Of a DNA stretch of 64,000 bases, positions 26,880-36,029 are shown one piece after another; within the stretch, counting starts at the first letter, position 1; each line of letters opens with the position of its first letter. Source of the stretch: Ifrita kowaldi (lineage: Eukaryota > Chordata > Aves > Passeriformes > Cinclosomatidae); NCBI GenBank assembly GCA_013398055.1, contig VZRS01015042.1, positions 1 through 64,000 of the forward strand, given 5' to 3'. The position numbers and the translations under genes are program-made. The notes beneath the pieces are model-generated. The model searched no databases. It saw only the letters and a program-made list of their open reading frames with translations, and was not told where the DNA came from.

Positions 26880-27010
26880 TCCAGCAGCACACAGCAACCA
26901 GGAACAACCACCCCAACCTTGGCTCCTCCCAGAGCTAGATTTATAGGGCTTGTGCCTGCCCTGTAGCCACAGCTGTTTGTAGGAGGTTAATGAGCACTTA
27001 AGGTTGAAGT
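26880..27010 (-). promoter_or_regulatory. TATA-promoter-like block, unidentified
   Basis: Read on the minus strand, a relatively GC-rich stretch contains CAGCTGTGGC, then GCCCTATAAATC (near 26,938-26,950), then GGGAGGAGCC and a TGTGCTGCTGGAGC phrase 50-70 bases downstream. This is the arrangement of a TATA-driven promoter. It may be the U3/R part of an old LTR or another retroelement, since no LTR edges or downstream coding exon are visible. The observation is seen in sequence; promoter function is inference. Confidence 0.3.
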
Positions 27011-27599
27011 GGCCTGAACTCTATTTGAATAACAATTGAGTTCAGGTGTTGAGTCCAGTCCTAAGTGAAAGCTTGGCTAGTGCACACCATCAGGGTTTAA
27101 ATACATATTACTACATGTATACAGGTGGGAAATCTTTTTTTTGCTATAAACATAAGGGCCAGTTTTAAAACTGTCAGACAAAAAACCATCTCAAAGAGTA
27201 AATATATGAAGAGATTAATATTATTTAGATGATGAAATAAGCCTCTCAAAGGCAAACCATCTTTTGTAAGATTATAATACCTTCTTTGCCGTTACACAAA
27301 TTATCTCAAAGTTTACCAAACTCAACCTGCAGCTAAGAATCAAACAGTTTCTGGCTAAATCTTTCCAATAGATATTTGTAATTCTTTATTCACTTTCAGT
27401 GTGAAATTTTGACCCACTTTTCATTTGAGTAAGACTTTGTTATGGTCCAATTAAAAGAGATGTCATAAAGTGGCCAGATTAGAGAATTAGAAGGGAAGTG
27501 TGAGACCATCCCTACACTGCCAAAGCACATGTGTGCTAGTGTCAGAAATTCTAATTTTAGTTTTGCAATATTTAATATTGCAGCTGTTAGTAAAGCCAA

Positions 27600-28587
27600 A
27601 TTAGCTATAACTTTGGAAATTTTTTCTGTATTGCAGAAAAACGCCGGTATTGTGATATTGCAGTCTCTGGGTTTTCTTTAGGGTTAAGATTAACAGATTT
27701 CCATTTCTCACACAGGAGCCATAAATTAACCTCAGCAGATAATCCTTGCTTTGTTTACTCCAGTAATTTTAACTCTTTGACAGGAAGCATTATCAAGCCT
27801 CTTGGCATTCCACTTCTTTAACACTGACTGGATTTCAATCTTGGCATTTTTATGGCCAGACTTTGACATCTCAGTAGCTGCACAGGGCACCATTTTAGCA
27901 GAAGTTTGCTGACCTTGACAATTATTTGTAGTTTCAATTTTAATTAAGGGTCATAATGCTACTTCCTCATCATCAGACTCCCATGCAAACAGTATGTCTT
28001 GCTCTTTTTCAGAATAACAGATTCACGGACTGTGTCTCAACTTCTCCACCAAATACAAAAGGTCTGAGACGTAAGACCATGTTTTGAGAATGTCACAGGC
28101 TCTAAATCCCACAATTCTTTTCCTGTGATTCTTTCACACACATTCCAAAGCTCCATCTGAAGCTTCCTAAAATGATCATGGTCATCAGCAACCAGCAGCT
28201 CTGCCTGCAGCATTTTTTCATTTTCCTCATTTAACTCAGAATGCAGTTCTTTCACCAAATCTTGTAAAAATAGTATTATTTCATTTTCAAGTTTCTGGGT
28301 AACCAATCACTCTTTATCCCAATTTTCTTATGCCAAGAAAGAATTAGTCACCCCTCTGCCCCAGATAGAGGGGATACTAACACATTTTCAAGGAAGGACA
28401 ACAAAATATTTCCTTTACACTGGCCACCCAGGATAGCCATTTTCCCAGAAATTCTCACAGAGGGAATTACACAACCCACACATAGATTCCCTCAGAGGAA
28501 GTTAGTTGCAAAATTTTCGAAAGTTAACACAACCTCCTCAGAACAAGGCTATGGCAAGGTCTCCAAACGTTCATACAGAAGAACAGC
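27600..28587 (-). mobile_element. ERV-L-like internal region, antisense, decayed
   Basis: This stretch lies directly downstream (in element orientation) of the primer binding site and the LTR at 28,612-29,227, so position makes it provirus leader and gag region. It contains the minus-strand frame 28,037-28,306 and, further on, pieces of open frame separated by stops and frame changes (to about 27,620). The left limit is a guess: I see no 3' LTR or later pol-like sequence, so the element is truncated or rearranged on that side. Confidence 0.5.
28037..28306 (-). pseudogene. Putative gag-position ORF of the ERV-L-like element, broken
   Basis: An 89-codon frame starts about 280 bases downstream of the primer binding site, where the first ERV gene (gag, the capsid polyprotein) is expected. 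Its first two-thirds is rich in Glu, Leu, Lys and Asn and looks like an amphipathic helical or coiled-coil segment (residues about 1-55). It stops at 28,037, and the apparent continuation is in other frames. I cannot prove homology to gag by eye, so the assignment is by position only. No functional product is expected. Confidence 0.4.
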
Positions 28588-28605
28588 ATGTCAATTCTGA
28601 CACCA
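28588..28605 (-). promoter_or_regulatory. Primer binding site, tRNA-Leu type
   Basis: On the minus strand, TGGTGTCAGAA begins six bases after the LTR end (…TAACA). It complements the CCA-terminated 3' end of leucine tRNAs, the primer class that gave ERV-L its name. The first 11 bases match that class and the next seven are diverged. Position and sequence together make the LTR next to it a 5' LTR. Confidence 0.7.
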
Positions 28606-28611
28606 AAATAA

Positions 28612-29227
28612 TGTTATGATCCCATTATAAGAAATGACTCTGCTCGGATTAAGGTGCAAACAAGACCATGTGCCAAAGACAATAGTATGGATTTTATTTA
28701 ACAGGAAACGTGAGGTAGAGAGAGAGAGAGAAAGAAATAGGAAGAGAGAAGGTGGGGGAAACAGTCGGTGGAAGAGGAGAGATTAAAAAGAAATATTACT
28801 ACCACATGGATTCCTGCAGCATCCTGCTGGTCCTTCTTCACCTTGGTCTTTGGTGTCTTTTGTTGTCTGGAGTCATTCTTCTGAAGTTACTACTTTTGTA
28901 CAGTCCAAGTCCTGGGTATTCATGGGGTGAATTTGCTGTTCTCATAATTTGAAATGGCATGTGCATAAGCACTTGCTCCCCTCCCCCCATTTTGCCATGG
29001 TGGGAACTTTTGTCCAGATGCCAACCAAACCTTTTCCTCAGTTCGGCCTGGAATTAGCTGCTTCCTGCTGTGCCATCTGCACTTATGTCAAGTTCCGTTG
29101 TGGTGGCTTATCTTATGGGCACATTGTTTTGAGAATGTAACTGCATTCTTTAAGCCTTCACAGTCTTAAATTACTTCAACTGAAAAGACAGCAGGTTTAC
29201 TGTGATGGTATCTTAAAGCCCATCACA
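28612..29227 (-). mobile_element. ERV-L-like 5' LTR, antisense, about 616 bp
   Basis: On the minus strand it starts TGTGATGGGCTTTAAG at 29,227 and ends GGGATCATAACA at 28,612, giving TG...CA edges. Near the 3' side are a CT-rich stretch, AATAAA (28,693-28,698), and a segment beginning TTGTCTTTGGCACATGGTCT. The LTR at 48.4-48.8 kb shares this 3' part closely, which supports LTR identity. A tRNA-Leu-type primer site follows. Only the 5' end of the provirus is recognisable here. Confidence 0.8.
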
Positions 29228-31605
29228 TTGATTTCAGTCATATATATGAAGCAGCAGCACTATCATCACACATTCATCTGTTATAGTTGTGTCTATGTGC
29301 CAGTGCACTTATTTCAAAAAACATTTTATGTTGGTTTATAGGTTTCCCTGGCCTGAGAAACAACTTTATAAGAATTTCCACTAGTCCCTCCTTTTTTTTC
29401 TTTCTGAAATTAATTTCTTCACAGTCAGCTGCAGTCACACTTCTGAGTGCAATGCAATATAGCATTAGGTGAGAGTTTCAATACTGAGAGCCAATTCCTG
29501 AGGGGAGAAGGCTGCTGGTGTTTCTCTCCTTGTTCTTGTTATCTCCTTCACTGTTAGTGACCTTTGCTATTTTGACAAGTGCACAAGCATAGCCTTGTAA
29601 CCCAGGGAGTATTGAGGTACAGTTGTAACAGGCTTAGAGGATTTACGTTAAACTAACAACACAGACTTCAAACATGCTGGTCCTGACCAGCTTGGAGCTG
29701 TGTTTTAGCTTGTAAAAGTAATGATCAAATGACAGGTGATTATTACAGCCATGGTGTTAGCTTTTGCTTACTTCTGTTTAGCTTTCTGGTGAAATGCCAT
29801 GTTATATACCTTTTGTAATGAAGAGATAATAATAGCAAGTATTTCCTCTTTATAAACTACCTGTGACCCTAAATAACAATACAGTATTGGCAACTATAGG
29901 CATGGGGTGATTGAAGGAACTTCAAATTTGTGGGCACCAGCTAATATTGGAAGCCCCAGGACCTCACCAATGGACTTTGCGAGTCGGCAAAGAGATGCAT
30001 CATTAAGAACTGTGTAAAACCAGTTTAAAGATCACAAAGAAATATTTAGAAAATCCACAAGCCACACAAATCTTCAAATAGATAAATATACCATACACTG
30101 TAAATTCAGATACAACAAGGACTTGCAAAGCAAAAAAGAGTAAGACATAGAGTGTGCTAGCAAGCATATGAAAGTGACTCCCAGCAATGCTAAAGTAGGA
30201 AGAAGATACTATTGACATGATATTCTCGTGAATGAATTTGGGATTTTCACAGTTCATTGTATGCCCTTCCAGGATCATCAGCTTTAAGATCCAAAAAGAC
30301 AGTGGAACAGTGAGCATACACCAGAGAAAACTGCACAGGGTTTTAATATCTTTTTATGTATTTTAAAATATCTTCTAGATTTAAATTAATATGAAGTGAA
30401 TTAACTTATTCCAATAAATGTTTGCATTTCCCAGACTAAATTTTCTTGATGTTTGAAGCTTTCTATTTACCATTCTGTCACTGCTGCTCTTTGCTGAGTT
30501 AAAAGATCTGATTTTTCTGTGTATTTTCAACTTCTGTTTGAGTTTCTATTAAAATAATCTCATTTGCTTTCTCATTCAGACAAATTTCTCTTTTCCTTAA
30601 ATAGCTGTCATTCTATCTTGAAAAAAAATTAGATTTTTAGAGAAATTCTTTCATATCTTCTACCAACATTTTTTCTTCAGTAATTTAATACTTGTTAAGA
30701 CTTCCCTGGAGCTCCTGCAATCTCTAAAAACTATTTCCTACAGAAAAAATGCATTCTGTAACTTAATGTGTAGATTTTGTTACACTTTGATTTGGTTTCC
30801 CCTAAGAATGCCTGTGTAAATTATTTCTTGTTATAGCAGATATTCAAATGTGAGCAGTAAAGCAACTTAGGTGTTTTAATTCTTTCCGTCATTTCCTATT
30901 AAAAAAATATCTTACTGTATATCACAACACTGTGTACCTACATGAAATACATACTGTGGGAACCTAATTTCTTTTTTTTTTAAGAACGAAACACGTTTTA
31001 GAATCGGTCCTCTCAATACACAGCAGCCCTTTCCATTCTTATCATATCACTATGCTGAGTGATATAGCAGGCATTTATCTTGCAAAATGTACACTCAGGG
31101 GAAAAAAAATGAGGTGGAAAAAAGGTAAAACAGGCGAAAAACCATTTTTACATAAAGTTGTTATTTTTGATGGCCTGAAATCTCGCATGTTTTCCAGCTG
31201 GTTATAACCATTCTTCTCCCAGTGCCACATACCCCTCTGAGACAGTCCAGTCCCCCACATGGTCTGTATGCTCTGTTCTCTGCATCTGCAAAAGAAGAAT
31301 TGCAAACTCCTCCTTTGGTGGTGATAAGCATAGAATTTTTTTCCTGATGCATTATTTTTCACTATTTTACCACCTTGAACTCTGTAAAATACTAATATCT
31401 TCAGACTCTCAAAATTTCTCACTAATCTTTATTCCGCTTTGTGATACATATCTGATTTGTCTCTAATATTTGCATCTTTTCACCTGTTCTCACTTTCTGC
31501 CTTCTACAGAGACCTCTAACAGTGAACCCTGTAACTAAATTGCCCTTTCTCTCTTGAAGTCTGTAACTTAAACTCACCGTAAACACTTTTTTCATTAATT
31601 CTTTT
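29228..31605. other. Unique AT-rich DNA
   Basis: No gene recognised. Two minus-strand frames (30,003-30,317, 104 codons; 31,075-31,422, 115 codons) lack known motifs. The first is hydrophobic and Phe/Leu/Val-rich as expected for chance frames in AT-rich DNA. Confidence 0.55.
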
Positions 31606-31611
31606 ACTTGT
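31606..31611. repeat. Target-site duplication, left copy (ACTTGT)
   Basis: Six bases identical to 32,242-32,247, directly outside the LTR. They mark the insertion site. Confidence 0.85.
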
Positions 31612-32241
31612 TGACACGCTGGCCAGGGCCGCAAGCCTCGGAGGCTCCGTCAAGCTCCCAGAGTGCCCAGCCTGCAGACACGAAAGTAAAGTGGGTGCTT
31701 GAGGCCAAAAGCGTCGCCCCTCGGGCGCAGTGCAGGCAGGGCAGCCTAGCACTCTTCCCCCCAGGGCAGAGGAGGTAGGCGGAAAAAGGCCCGCTAGTCC
31801 CCGAAGACAAAGACGTGGCAGAGAGGAGACTTCCAACAGTAATGGGTTTATTCCGGGGGAAAATCCAGGGAATCCTGAGGGATCCAGGGCTTGTGCAGCC
31901 GCTTAAAAGGCTAAGGGAAAAGGGGAGGAGTACAGGGAAAGAACCAATGGGGATGCAGCAACTGGGAGGGACCACAGAACATACAACCAATTACATCAAA
32001 CCAGCGGAGGAGACAATCAACACATACCAATGGGGTGCCGAGCAGCTTGGAAAGTTCTGGAAGGAAAGGAGGGGACAACGAGGAGAGGTGTGGCGCTCAA
32101 ACTGTCGTCACGTCGAAGGATCCTCCCAGGGAACTGCCTCCTGAGTCTGATTCGTCCGCCCACCGTCGTAGGCGGGATGGACTTCCCAGGGGCGGTCCCT
32201 GGAGCGACCAAGAGGATGCCCTCATAGAAGGCGCCCCAACA
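31612..32241 (-). mobile_element. Solo LTR, ERVK-like (class II), 630 bp, 6-bp TSD
   Basis: On the minus strand it begins TGTTGGGGCGCC and ends CAGCGTGTCA. A TTTTAA box (31,903-31,908) lies about 55 bases upstream of AATAAA (31,847-31,852), then come a GC-rich U5 and the end. ACTTGT flanks both sides exactly (31,606-31,611 and 32,242-32,247), a 6-bp target-site duplication typical of class II/alpharetrovirus-related elements. No internal sequence remains, so it is a solo LTR left by LTR-LTR recombination. The intact duplication and high CpG content suggest a young insertion. Several overlapping 100-130-codon frames here are LTR artefacts. Confidence 0.9.
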
Positions 32242-32247
32242 ACTTGT
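32242..32247. repeat. Target-site duplication, right copy (ACTTGT)
   Basis: Right partner of 31,606-31,611. Only 20 bases separate it from the start of the next LTR. Confidence 0.85.
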
Positions 32248-32267
32248 GTAATTATACAATAATGGCC

Positions 32268-33068
32268 TGTGATAAACAGCTATTATAGCATTGGCTTTCA
32301 CAGGCAGTAAAATGTAAGAAATATTATGTATCAAAATATGTTAGGAAATATTATGCGCAGATATGTTAAGAACAACTTTGCTATGCAGATATTAACCAGC
32401 CAACATTATAACTGGAGTCAAAGTCACAAGATGCTTATATGACTTGAGTTATAAGATACCAGTATAATCTGAATCATAACTTTCTATACAATGTAATAGC
32501 TAGTATACGGTTAACTAATTGCTTAATGCTTAAATAAATGGAAACTTGCCTGGTGAATAATATCAAAAATAGACAAGTATAGCTACATTGGGAAGCAGCA
32601 GGATGTACTAATGAGAAGTTGGCAAATGTAAAGTCAATTAGCCACAAAACGGAGAATTTAAACCAGTTGGATCCAGAAAGACCAAGGAACACCATAACTG
32701 CGCGTGCTCCTTAGAAGAAGGTGAAAAGTTCAGATGTGAGGAAGACCTTGAGCCTTCATCGACGACCCCCAAAGACCCTCATGATCACGTTACACATGCT
32801 CTGAAAAGGCGGATCGGGGGAGAAACTACGTTAATCCCTTCTAAGACAATGTAAATTAGTTCTTAGAAAAACTATGCATGTGCATTGTGGTTTATTAATA
32901 TGTATAATGTTAAAGCATATAAATGGGAAGTTTGCGTAAGTTTGTGTGCCTCTGGCTTTGAGCCATGCATCTGGTGCTGTTGGTTTTGCTTTAAGTGACC
33001 TTTATCCCCTATTGTCCTTTTTTAAATTTATAAAACCCCATAAAGAGGAGTGGACTTCTTTTCTCACA
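32268..33068 (+). mobile_element. Solo LTR, ERV1-like by 4-bp TSD, about 801 bp
   Basis: Begins TGTGATAAACAGC and ends CTTTTCTCACA, so the termini are inverted (TGTGA/TCACA). GGCC lies immediately outside both ends (32,264-32,267 and 33,069-33,072), a 4-bp duplication as made by class I (gamma-type) elements. Two TATA-type boxes (TATAAA at 32,918-32,923 and 33,029-33,034) lie in the right third, which suggests plus orientation. I recognise the middle part (CAGTTGGATCCAGAAAGACC, GCGCGTGCTCCTTAGAAGAA) as typical of avian ERV LTRs. No internal region is present. Confidence 0.8.
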
Positions 33069-33232
33069 GGCCTGTATTAAAAAATAAAGGAAAAGTTAGC
33101 TGAGGCAGCAAGTCACATTGAAGTGATCCATACATCTTAAGTATACTGTCTAATGATGCCTCCTCCCACTTTTATCAGATCTGCTTATTTCTATAGCTTT
33201 TATAAATTGTACAAAAAGGTGGGTTTGCAAGC
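33069..33232. other. Spacer between two LTRs
   Basis: About 160 AT-rich bases, including AATAAAGG near 33,083. It could be ordinary flanking DNA or a downstream part of a retroelement. Nothing else recognised. Confidence 0.4.
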
Positions 33233-34185
33233 CATTGTGGTTTAGGAATGGTGTTCCCAAATTTAGTGCTCCCACTGAGACTCTTCAAACCATGCGCTGC
33301 TTGCTTGCTCCCCCTCTTTGCCCTCCCCCTTCCCTCTGAGAGGACTGGAGAGGAGAATGAGAGGCACAAAAGGTTGAGATAAGAATAATTTACTGNTTCC
33401 CGCCGCACCAGCCCGCTGTAGCACCAGCCCGTAGCGACCAGCCTGTCGCCGCAGCTTGCACCTAGCCGTGACCACCGCCGCCGCCGCGTTCCCCGCGGCA
33501 CCGAGCCCGGAGCACNCAGAAAACAGTAACAGCAACAATACAAGAAAGTAACGATTCACACAAAATTCTCCAACAATAGACAATACCCCACCTCCACCAC
33601 ACGTATTTGCCCTGAAAAGGACCCCTTCCCTCTGGAAGAGGGTCCTTTTCCCCTGTCGCCGGCAACGACAACCACCAATGTCAACCACCAAGTGAGGTGA
33701 TTGAGAGGGATCAATCTGATTTTTACTTATGCCTCAACATATGTTATATTAGCCTAAGGGCTACACATGTGCTGGTAGCCCTGTCTCCGAGGAGGCTGTA
33801 GTTAACCGCGACGCAACGGGAGTCTTCTGCTTTTGGGTGTTTTTGGCGGGAGTGGGGGCTTTCCTGCAGGGCCAGCTTAACCCCCACCCCCATCCCCCTT
33901 CGTTTTTTTCTTCCTTGTGGTCCTGCTTTCCTGCCTGTGCCTGTCTCGCCTTTTCTGTGAACCAGCTCGCCATCGCGAGGACTTCGTGCTCCGCTGCTCC
34001 CCGACGGGGCGGGCGCCGCCNCGTTTGCACTTTATTTTCGTCCAAAACGATCTACCAAAAAGAATCCTCCTCGACTCCCTGTACATAGAGGAATGGGACA
34101 GTGGTATAGAACAAACTCCAAGTACTAGCCATGCCCCCTCGCAGCTACAACAAAAATTAAGCCTGTCTTGGCCAGAACCAGGACA
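33233..34185 (-). mobile_element. Avian ERV LTR with GC-rich island, about 950 bp
   Basis: On the minus strand it begins TGTCCTGGTTCTGG, followed by TTAATTTTTGTTG, AGCTGCGAGGGGGCA and a TATACCA phrase. It ends with TTCTTATCTCAACC and a CTAAACCACAATG terminus. Both ends match a very common avian LTR type that starts TGTCCTGGTTTTGGC and ends near TTAAACCACGACA. The middle is unusual: AATAAA near 34,035-34,042 is followed by several hundred GC-rich bases with many CpGs. Three isolated Ns (33,396, 33,516, 34,021) lie at borders of GC-rich parts. No clear duplication is visible at the flanks, so the exact left edge is uncertain. Confidence 0.75.
33614..33650. other. Strong inverted repeat (hairpin) inside the LTR
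   Basis: GAAAAGGACCC (33,614-33,624) is perfectly complementary to GGGTCCTTTTC (33,640-33,650). The 15-base loop contains a second, smaller pairing (TTCC with GGAA). Eleven perfect base pairs plus four would form a stable hairpin in either strand's RNA. It sits in the transcribed half of the LTR. Confidence 0.85.
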
Positions 34186-35895
34186 CACGTTTAACTTATT
34201 TGTGCAGTGTGACAGCGACTAGTTGCTTGCACTACATTCAGTAACGGGTGTCTTATTTTTCAGTGTGAACAAGACATGTTTTAGCATTAAAGGTATGGCT
34301 GTAACTAGACAAAAAAATTCATACTTTAAATTCATTTAGGGTTTTTTTAAGAGTATCACTGTTTAACTTCTGGCAATTTACCATTTTTCAATTTTGGATG
34401 AAATACCCTCTAAGAATGGTAGATATTGTGCCAAGATACATCCTATTTCTAAGAATTTCTTTCACTGCCATCCCAGGAAAAAACAAGCAAAGTGCAAGAA
34501 TTCTAGCTAGGGAGAAAAGTGAAAATATCTCGAAAAATTAAGAGTCTGGCAGACTGTTAAACCTGATGCACAGTCCATTAAAAGTAAGACAAGCTTTTAT
34601 TATCAGTATTTTTCAAAACCAGCTGCAGTTAGGAAAAGCATTATTTCCAACTTTAGTTTTAACATGTGAAGGATACCAACAGCTGCCTTTGTGTGTACTT
34701 TCAAGCAGAAGAAGCATTTTCTAAATATCAGCAGTGTTTGAAATACTGTGGAAGTTTTGCCAACAAAACAGTCTGTACTGAAAAATCGAAGAGTGCATAT
34801 CTATTGGCATAAATATTGTTGATATGCTTAGACTATGGAGTTCTGCTAACTTTGAACATTTGCAATACTGTATTTCTAAGCAGTTTCCTTTAGCTAAGTG
34901 AATTGAATTGTTGGTAGAGTGAAACATAAGACCGTTATCCAGAAAAGTTTTCATCTTTTCTGCTGACAATTGCAAATGAAATGAAATGGAATACAAGATA
35001 GTTTTCTGAAGTTCAAATTTTGGCTTTTTGACTTTTGATTAGTAAAAAGTGGCAGTTAAGTTGTGATATCATGGATTGAATAATATATTGAGAGCGGAAC
35101 AAATTAATTCAAGTGGATATTTCATTTTGTAATGAAAAAAGAGACTAATTAAATAGATACAAGTCATAATTAGATCTTAAGAAATACAGCCACAGGAAAA
35201 TTCTGAAATATCAGCAGAGTCTGTCAGAATCTTGGGAAGCCACCATGTATAGTTATTTTGCAAATGGAGTATTAATAACAGATTTTTCAAGAAAATTTTG
35301 AGAATAGGTAAAGAAAAACTATGTTAGCTGCCATAATAAGCATCACTTTCTCATAGCCAGGTTGACATTTTGTATTTCGACTTCTGCTTCCTCATCAGGT
35401 TTGTTTAGGTGAAAGATATTCAGCAAATTTCTGCTTCAATTGCAATGGAATTCCCAAATAGCTTAAACTCATTAAGTTCTCCATAGCTTCCACTTCAGAT
35501 TTCTACCAGCTCTTACCTAATTAACTAATAGTTCTTTTTTTTCAACAGAGATGTAATGAGGTTACTTCATAACCATATTACAAAAATACTCTGTGCTTTA
35601 TGGCTCATTTTCATCAAATATCATGAATGGCATTAAGAACACCAAGGTCTTTTGAATTTAATGGAAAAATCAGATTTTTAGCATAATTCAGAATGTATTT
35701 TTTAAAGATGTATTGGCACTTATTGCAAAGCACTTATTGTTTTGTTAGTATATAAACAGTCATATAAACATCAGCAATAATCTTGCTGCTTGTATTTCTT
35801 TCTTCCAGTACATACTTCATCTCTATTTTATTTGGGTCTTAGCATAATTTTGCTCTGATAAAATCATTCAGCCTTCAAGGCAAGCCTCAATAGAA
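34186..35895. other. Unique AT-rich DNA
   Basis: No gene or repeat recognised. A 91-codon minus-strand frame at 34,721-34,996 has no signature. Confidence 0.55.
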
Positions 35896-35898
35896 TTT

Positions 35899-36024
35899 TT
35901 TTCCTTTTCCTTTTCCTTTTCCTTTTCCTTTTCCTTTTCCTTTTCCTTTTCCTTTTCCTTTTCCTTTTCCTTTTCCTTTTCCTTTTCCTTTTCCTTTTCC
36001 TTTTCCTTTTCCTTTTCCTTTTCC
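35899..36024. repeat. (TTTTCC)21 perfect hexanucleotide array
   Basis: Twenty-one uninterrupted TTTTCC units (126 bases), preceded by T-rich sequence and followed by a worn TTCTCTTTGTC border. The minus strand is all purine (GGAAAA). Three overlapping minus-strand open frames through it read as Lys-Arg, Glu-Lys and Gly-Lys repeats and are artefacts of the hexamer. Confidence 0.98.
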
Positions 36025-36029
36025 TTCTC

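Noticed and set aside
30003..30317. 104-codon hydrophobic minus-strand frame as a membrane protein
   Set aside because: Phe/Leu/Val richness is expected in AT-rich DNA. There is no family motif, promoter or intron context.
31516..32334. Several overlapping 65-128-codon frames on both strands
   Set aside because: They are GC-rich frames within the 31,612-32,241 LTR, where stops are rare because of composition.
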